Shown in pieces: positions 1 through 4,061 of a DNA stretch of 6,209 bases; positions within the stretch are counted from its first letter, which is position 1; each line of letters starts with the position of its first letter. The stretch is from Candidatus Jordarchaeum madagascarense. Its GTDB lineage: Archaea > Asgardarchaeota > Jordiarchaeia > Jordiarchaeales > Jordiarchaeaceae. Below the pieces are notes generated by a model. It ran no database searches. It saw nothing but the letters and a program-made list of their open reading frames with translations, and was not told the DNA's origin. The stretch spans positions 1-6,209 of the forward strand of contig DXJA01000294.1 in assembly GCA_019056875.1 (NCBI GenBank), in the 5' to 3' direction. The translations under genes were made by a program, and so were the position numbers.

Positions 1-605
1 GGGTCTTATGATGACTATGTTTGGGCATTTAACCATGATGGAACCAATGTGACCGGGTGGCCCGTGAAAACCGGAGGCAATGTGATTCCTTCTCCGGCTC
101 TGGGTGACATTGATGGCGACGGCCAACTAGAAATAATAGTAGGATCGGCTGACAGTTATGTTTGGGCTCTTAATGGCGATGGCACCAACGTGACCGGGTG
201 GCCAGCAAAAACCGGAGCCGTTGTGGATTCTTCTCCGGCTTTGGGTGACATCGACGGTGACAAACAACTGGAAATAATAGTAGGATCCCATGATGACTAT
301 GTTTGGGCATTTAACCATGATGGAACCAATGTGACCGGGTGGCCCGTGAAAACCGGAGACGATGTGTTTTCTTCTGTAGCTTTGGGTGACATTGACGGTG
401 ACAACGAACTGGAAATAGTAGTAGGGTCTTATGATGACTATGTTTGGGCATTTAACCATGATGGAACCAATGTGACCGGGTGGCCCGTGAAAACCGGAGG
501 CAATGTGCGTTCTTCTCCGGCGCTGGGTGACATTGACGGCGATGGTTTGGTGGAGGTGGTCATAGGATCGGCTGACAACTATGTTTGGGCTTTTGACTGT
601 CCTGG
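1..605 (+). repeat. Tandem 141-bp repeats encoding propeller blades
   Basis: Units start at 1, 142, 283, 424 and 565, spaced exactly 141 bases (47 codons) apart; the fifth is partial. The repeats are conserved at the DNA level too: bases 1-84 and 424-507 are identical, and bases 290-358 of the third unit match the same stretch of unit one without a mismatch. Unit two is clearly more diverged. Identity including silent positions points to recent duplication or gene conversion among blades, not only to protein-level selection. Confidence 0.92.
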
Positions 606-840
606 CGCCTATAAGGCTCGCAGCTTCCCCTGGCCCATGTTCCAACACGATGTGCACCACACCGGCCTCTACACCGCTCCCGGCACCGCTCCCGGTGCTC
701 CAATGCTTCTGTTAGCCTTCCTGTTCCTGACGATGCAGCAGGCGCAGCCGCCGCTTTTGCTCATTGCCGTGGGAGCGGGAGCCGCAGTGGTGATTGTTGC
801 CGCCCTGGCAGCTGTGCTTTTGCGGCGGAGAAAAGGGTAG
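1..840 (+). CDS. Surface-anchored FG-GAP/VCBS repeat protein, 3' part (5' end outside window)
   Basis: The reading frame is open from base 1, so the gene starts upstream; the GTG at 49 is an internal valine, not the start. The visible 279 residues hold four full 47-residue repeats and part of a fifth. Each has a G-S-x-D-x-Y-V-W-A-F/L strand, a T-G-W-P-x-K-T-G turn and an A-L-G-D-I-D-G-D-x-x-x-E segment. The DxDGD loop is the calcium-binding signature of FG-GAP/VCBS beta-propeller blades. After the repeats comes W-P-M-F-Q-H-D-V-H-H-T-G (211-222), a closing motif common in such proteins, then a P/G/A/T linker, a short hydrophobic stretch (235-245), a transmembrane helix (about 252-274) and the basic tail RRRKG. 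This order predicts an extracellular propeller held in the membrane by its C-terminus, as in many archaeal surface proteins. The ligand is unknown; adhesion or polymer binding is a guess. The stop is TAG. Confidence 0.9.
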   Translation, partial: GSYDDYVWAFNHDGTNVTGWPVKTGGNVIPSPALGDIDGDGQLEIIVGSADSYVWALNGDGTNVTGWPAKTGAVVDSSPALGDIDGDKQLEIIVGSHDDYVWAFNHDGTNVTGWPVKTGDDVFSSVALGDIDGDNELEIVVGSYDDYVWAFNHDGTNVTGWPVKTGGNVRSSPALGDIDGDGLVEVVIGSADNYVWAFDCPGAYKARSFPWPMFQHDVHHTGLYTAPGTAPGAPMLLLAFLFLTMQQAQPPLLLIAVGAGAAVVIVAALAAVLLRRRKG

Positions 841-881
841 CAGTCAGCTTAAGAGAGGATAGGATAGATTGAATAAGGGTG

Positions 882-920
882 TTGCTTTCCCCTTTCCCCT
901 TTTATTTTGTTTAGAGTTTT
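882..920 (+). terminator. Probable T-rich archaeal terminator after the FG-GAP gene
   Basis: A C/T-rich tract beginning about 42 bases after the TAG stop, with several runs of three to four T (for example CCCCTTTTATTTTGTTT). Archaeal RNA polymerase stops at such T-rich tracts without needing a hairpin. The call rests on composition and position only. Confidence 0.45.
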
Positions 921-1226
921 TGGCGGTTTTTCGTGAGTGTAAATGGATGGTTCTGTGAATCCTACAGTGGAGTCACCTCACTTCTAATGGAAGGGTTTTT
1001 TGCTACCAACTATGCTAACTTTGGAGAGATTGCAACCAAAAAGCCAAAAAAAGCCGTTTTTCCTCGTCCCTGCCAAAAGAAAGATTAGAGAACGAGTAGC
1101 AATAAAAAATTCAACATAGTCAAGTTAATCTCTTTTCGAATATAGCTCAAAGGGAGTATTTTTGGGAGCTATTAGAATAGTTATTAGGAATTTTTTTATA
1201 GGAGTCTGTGGAATATCTATACCTTA

Positions 1227-1242
1227 ACAAAACATGTTTTGT
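1227..1242. promoter_or_regulatory. 16-bp perfect palindrome upstream of the membrane protein gene
   Basis: ACAAAACATGTTTTGT is perfectly self-complementary over 16 bases and lies directly before the GAGGAG ribosome-binding site and the ATG at 1251. Its position suits an operator for a dimeric repressor, or an RNA hairpin that masks the ribosome-binding site. The function is inferred from symmetry and position alone. Confidence 0.35.
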
Positions 1243-1250
1243 GAGGAGAA

Positions 1251-1763
1251 ATGGCAAGACTCGACATTAGTGCGGCTGCTCTGGGCCTATTGTTTGTATT
1301 ACTAATGTTCTTCGGATTATTCATTCCTCTACTAAATATCCAAACAACATTGCTAGGTACAAATTTTCAAATAGACTACTGGTTATTTGAACTGGAGAAC
1401 ATTGTGTGTTTGATCGCCTCTATTATTGCCATAATCGGTGCTTTCCTGACTTTAGGAGCAAAAGAATATGCAATCAGTGAAGGACTAGCCCTTTTGGGAA
1501 CCAGTATTGCATTAACAGCCTCATTCCTCTACATGATACCCCGAATCGGAGCTACCACAAATCCCGCAATCTTACAGCTTCCCAGCTATGTCTCTTGGTA
1601 TATTTATCCAGGCGTATGGCAGTATACACTTGTGGTACATCAAATTCCGGTTTACTTGACCAGTTTGCAAATACCCTTGGGTCCAATAATCACGTGTTTT
1701 TCAGCTTTCATCGCGGTGATTATCTATCTTGCTCTACTAGGCGGTTACTGGAGACGAAAATAA
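1251..1763 (+). CDS. Four-helix integral membrane protein, function unknown
   Basis: This 170-residue protein belongs to no family I recognise. It has four likely transmembrane helices, near residues 7-28, 50-69, 75-96 and 144-165. Two loops lie between them, a short one (29-49) and a longer one (97-143) rich in aromatic residues, proline and glutamine. The N-terminus is short, and the C-terminus ends in the basic tail YWRRK, so both ends are probably cytoplasmic with the loops outside. No metal-binding, catalytic or transporter motif is visible. The ATG is preceded by GAGGAG (1243-1248) at only 2 bases, unusually close; an in-frame TGA at 1242-1244 rules out an earlier start, and the next in-frame ATG would remove most of helix 1. 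It is separated by long gaps on both sides, so it is probably transcribed alone. The stop is TAA. Confidence 0.75.
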   Translation: MARLDISAAALGLLFVLLMFFGLFIPLLNIQTTLLGTNFQIDYWLFELENIVCLIASIIAIIGAFLTLGAKEYAISEGLALLGTSIALTASFLYMIPRIGATTNPAILQLPSYVSWYIYPGVWQYTLVVHQIPVYLTSLQIPLGPIITCFSAFIAVIIYLALLGGYWRRK

Positions 1764-1787
1764 TCCTGCTTTCGCCCAAATAACCCA

Positions 1788-1803
1788 ACTTTTATTTTTT
1801 TTT
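1788..1803 (+). terminator. T-rich terminator after the membrane protein gene
   Basis: About 25 bases after the TAA stop the sequence runs through TTTTA into nine consecutive T (1795-1803), followed by seven A. This fits intrinsic termination by archaeal RNA polymerase. The T/A junction is also a weak self-complementary stretch that could serve a converging transcript, though no gene is seen on the other strand. Confidence 0.55.
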
Positions 1804-1880
1804 AAAAAAATACAAGCATGTACTCTGAATATTTTCCTCTATCAAATTTTTACTCAAGTACATCTCATTGGCAATTAAGC

Positions 1881-1917
1881 TAATTTTTAAATTGTGAGAA
1901 AAAATGATATAAGTAAA
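1881..1917 (+). promoter_or_regulatory. Possible TATA-type promoter of the GH1 gene
   Basis: Two A/T-rich boxes precede the GH1 gene: TAATTTTTAAATTG at 1881-1894 and GATATAAG at 1906-1913. The first would put transcription start near 1915-1920 and leave room for the ribosome-binding site at 1935; the second would give an almost leaderless message. ATGTACT (1818-1824) and AGTACAT (1857-1863), an inverted pair just upstream, could be a regulatory half-site pair. This is inferred from composition only. Confidence 0.25.
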
Positions 1918-1934
1918 AATATCGTCCATGATTT

Positions 1935-1942
1935 AGGAGAGG
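1935..1942 (+). promoter_or_regulatory. Ribosome-binding site of the intact GH1 gene
   Basis: AGGAGAGG lies 6 bases before ATG 1949 and fixes that start. The surrounding ATTTAGGAGAGGCT (1931-1944) recurs exactly before the decayed copy (3295-3308), showing that the duplication included the leader. Confidence 0.7.
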
Positions 1943-1948
1943 CTCTTA

Positions 1949-3205
1949 ATGAGTAAAGAAGATTTTTACCGTTTTCCTGAAGGATTCCTTTGGGGAAGCT
2001 GCATCTGCGATTACCAAGCATTTGGTGGAGCCGAATGCGACCTACCTTTAAGATGGACTGCCCGACACATTGATTACTACAAACAGGATTTCAAACTTGT
2101 CCTGAAAATGAATCATAATGCCTGGAGAACCAGCATAGAATGGGCACGCATCGAACCCAAAGAAGGCCAGATCAACAAGGACGCCCTAAACTTTTACCAT
2201 GAGTACTTCTCTGAACTTCGAGAAACCGGGCTCAAAACCTGGGTCACCTTTCACCACTTCACTAATCCCAGATGGATACATGAACACAAGGGCTGGCTAT
2301 CCCCGCATGTAGTGAAAAAATTTGTAGAATATGTTGAATTAGGGATAAAGGAACTTGGGGACTATATTGATTACGCCGTAGTGATAAATGAACCACAGAT
2401 ATACGCGCTTAACGCCTATTTGGGGGCGTTAAGTCCCGATAACGCCTTCCAACCATTCCACAATGATATGGAAGAAGCCCTAACCTGCATAGGCAACATG
2501 ACCCAAGCCCTTAATGAAAGCTTTGACGCAATACACGCCAACTCCAAAAAAACCAAAGTGGGAATATCAAATTACTGCGGAGTATATGAACCCGAAGACC
2601 CCAAAAACGAAGCCCACAAAATGTCGGCGGATTTAGCAAACCAGGTTTTAAACTATCAGGTTCTAGATGGCATAAAAGACAAGATGGATTACTGTGGAAT
2701 CGACTTCTACTTCAAATTCTTTATGAAGGAGGATAACATTGTAACCAATCAGATAGTATATCCAGAAGGCATGCGAATCATACCCGCTGACCTCTATAAA
2801 AGGTACGGAAAGCCGGTTGCCATTATTGAAAACGGGTTCCCCACCCGCGACCATGATGAGAAAATCAAATTCATGCTAGAGCATCTCAAAGCTTTTAATG
2901 ACGCCATTAAGCTGGACAAAGTAAAAGCCATAGCATATAACTGGTGGTGCACCCTACACAGCTATGAATGGGGCTACGATTATAAACCATTCTTCACACT
3001 AATAGACGTGGAGGGAGAGGAAAAGGATGTGGGCGGATACATCGACCTCGTGGGATCACTAAAGAGAAAAATCACACCGGCCGGAGAATTTTACGGCAAA
3101 ATCTGTAAAAGTAATGGTTTCTCCTCGAAAGATTATGAAAAATATCACACAATGAAAAAACCATTCAAAAATTGGCAAACATACGGCGAAGAAAAGAAGC
3201 CCTGA
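1949..3205 (+). CDS. GH1-family beta-glycosidase (intact copy)
   Basis: This is a cytoplasmic retaining beta-glycosidase, 418 residues, with no signal peptide. It shows the GH1 landmarks in order: the N-terminal F-P-x-G-F-L-W-G ... D-Y-Q block (9-23), W-R-T-S-I-E-W-A-R-I-E-P (59-70), F-H-H-F with H103, the acid/base glutamate in V-I-N-E-P (E148), D-Y-C-G-I-D-F-Y (247-254, where the family usually has G-I-N-Y-Y), the nucleophile in I-I-E-N-G (E294), and the W-W-C-T-L-H-S-Y-E-W block (332-341) of the sugar-binding site. Both catalytic residues are present, so it should be active. It is shorter than the usual 440-490 residues; the catalytic glutamates are 146 residues apart, against roughly 180 in well-known members. 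Q23 is kept, but the glutamate usually found two residues after it is absent (Y-Q-A-F-G-G). The sugar specificity (gluco, galacto or other) cannot be read from sequence. The stop is TGA, used here as true termination. A decayed paralogue follows. Confidence 0.9.
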   Translation: MSKEDFYRFPEGFLWGSCICDYQAFGGAECDLPLRWTARHIDYYKQDFKLVLKMNHNAWRTSIEWARIEPKEGQINKDALNFYHEYFSELRETGLKTWVTFHHFTNPRWIHEHKGWLSPHVVKKFVEYVELGIKELGDYIDYAVVINEPQIYALNAYLGALSPDNAFQPFHNDMEEALTCIGNMTQALNESFDAIHANSKKTKVGISNYCGVYEPEDPKNEAHKMSADLANQVLNYQVLDGIKDKMDYCGIDFYFKFFMKEDNIVTNQIVYPEGMRIIPADLYKRYGKPVAIIENGFPTRDHDEKIKFMLEHLKAFNDAIKLDKVKAIAYNWWCTLHSYEWGYDYKPFFTLIDVEGEEKDVGGYIDLVGSLKRKITPAGEFYGKICKSNGFSSKDYEKYHTMKKPFKNWQTYGEEKKP

Positions 3206-3245
3206 ACACAATTCACTATTAACTATGCAGTAATCGCAACACCCA

Positions 3246-3260
3246 TTCATTTTTTTATTT
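3246..3260 (+). terminator. T-rich tract after the intact GH1 gene
   Basis: About 40 bases after the stop there is a run of seven T followed by ATTT, in the gap between the two GH1 copies. It is a likely archaeal terminator, judged by composition and position. Confidence 0.4.
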
Positions 3261-3298
3261 GATTACTTCTGTGGACTTGTTAATCTAATTTATAATTT

Positions 3299-3306
3299 AG
3301 GAGAGG
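3299..3306 (+). promoter_or_regulatory. Ribosome-binding site kept by the decayed GH1 copy
   Basis: AGGAGAGG lies 5 bases before ATG 3312, in the same 14-base leader as the intact copy. The copy may therefore still be translated into a truncated 75-residue peptide. Confidence 0.6.
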
Positions 3307-3311
3307 CTTTT

Positions 3312-3882
3312 ATGAGCGAGAAAGATTTTTACCGTTTTCCTGAAGGTTTTCTTTGGGGATGCTGCATTGGCGGTTATCAGGCTTTCGGTGGAGTTGAGTG
3401 CGATCTGCCCTTAAGGTGGACTGCCAGAAATGTTGACTTCTATAAAGAGGATTTCAAACTTATCCTGAAAATGAATCACAACGCTTGGAGAACTGGCATC
3501 GAATGGGCATATCGAACCCAAGGAGGGACAAATCAATAAGGAGGCAACAAACTTTTATCATGATTATTTTTCTGAACTCCGGAAAACCGGGCTTAAAACC
3601 TGGGTCACCTTTCACCACTTCACTAATCCCCGATGGATCCATGATTATGGGGGTTGGTTATCTCAGAGAGTGGTTAAGAAATTTGTAGAGCATGTTGAGT
3701 TGGTGATTAAGGAACTTGGGGACCATATTGATTACGCCGTGGTTATAAGTAAGCCCCAGATGTATGCTCTTATCGCCTATTTGGGAGCTGAAAGTTCTGG
3801 AACTGGTTTACCGTCTTTTCATAATAATATTGAAGAGGCTTTGAGTAAATATTTTTTAAAGGAACTATGGCCTTTCTTTTAA
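3312..3882 (+). pseudogene. GH1 beta-glycosidase pseudogene (tandem paralogue)
   Basis: From ATG 3312 the product matches residues 1-66 of the neighbouring GH1 enzyme at 54 of 66 positions. At 3510 the CGC codon for R67 of the intact gene is reduced to one T, a 2-base loss, and the original frame soon ends at TAA 3537-3539. Homology resumes in the next frame from 3511 (I-E-P-K-E-G-Q-I-N-K) and runs to about 3843 (E-E-A-L), then turns into unrelated sequence and ends at TAA 3880-3882. The protein would cover only about the first 178 of 418 residues and lack the nucleophile region. The acid/base motif N-E-P has become S-K-P (AAG at 3751-3753), so catalysis would be lost even without the frameshift. 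Three independent lesions make sequencing error an unlikely full explanation. It probably arose by tandem duplication followed by decay. Confidence 0.92.
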
Positions 3883-4061
3883 TTATAATTTTTAGGGTCC
3901 TCTCTTAAAATATTCGTAAATATTTTTTCGAAAACTTTTATTTTTTACTAAAGTTGTAGGAAAGCTTATTTATCGGATTTATTTTTGTCTGCCATAGAGC
4001 CATTAAAATTGATTGACAAATGAAACGAGCGCTTAATGAATAACTAGGAGGTGTTTGAAAA
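3883..4061. other. Leader region of the hdrA-mvhD gene
   Basis: This 179-base A/T-rich gap has no convincing gene. TTAAAATATTC (3905-3915) and GTAAATATTTT (3915-3925) are possible TATA boxes. CTTTTATTTTTTAC (3936-3949) is T-rich. A seven-codon ATG frame (4020-4043, MKRALNE) ends at TAA just before the ribosome-binding site, in the same frame as hdrA; that TAA sets the upstream limit of hdrA. CATTAA (4001-4006) can pair with TTAATG (4033-4038), but I saw no good archaeal SECIS hairpin (a G/C-rich stem with a GAA/A internal loop). Confidence 0.4.
4046..4053 (+). promoter_or_regulatory. Perfect Shine-Dalgarno that selects an ATT start
   Basis: AGGAGGTG matches the 3' end of archaeal 16S rRNA over all 8 bases. 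Eight bases later comes ATT at 4062, followed by ACA GAG, where HdrA proteins typically begin M-T-E. Between the in-frame stops upstream (TAA 4041, TGA 4056) and the first conserved motif there is no ATG, GTG or TTG at a suitable distance. Confidence 0.8.

Larger units (their letters stand above)
841..1250. other. Intergenic region of 410 bases, no convincing gene
   Basis: The left end holds a pyrimidine/T-rich tract, listed as a terminator. A 51-codon frame runs from GTG 933 to TAG 1088 (with phrases such as MEGFFATNYANFGE and KKPKKAVFPRP), but it has no Shine-Dalgarno sequence and I do not recognise it; it may be a gene remnant or chance. ATAGCTC (1142-1148) pairs with GAGCTAT (1166-1172) across a 17-base loop. 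The right end carries an A/T-rich stretch, TTTTTTTATA (about 1191-1200), that could be a TATA element, and then the palindrome at 1227-1242. Confidence 0.6.

Noticed and set aside
127..660. Minus-strand frame of 177 codons opposite the FG-GAP repeats
   Set aside because: It is the antisense shadow of a repetitive gene, repeats with the same period and has no recognisable protein features. The other minus-strand frames over the GH1 and hdrA genes were rejected for the same reason.
1595..1783. A 62-codon plus-strand frame overlapping the membrane protein gene
   Set aside because: It lies out of frame inside a gene with clear transmembrane periodicity and has no ribosome-binding site.
3485..3688. 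Programmed frameshifting in the second GH1 copy
   Set aside because: There is no slippery site at the 2-base gap, and the copy also lacks the acid/base glutamate and the C-terminal half, so decay explains it better.
4020..4043. Seven-codon leader peptide upstream of hdrA
   Set aside because: It is too short to support without conservation or its own ribosome-binding site; noted only because its TAA limits the hdrA start.
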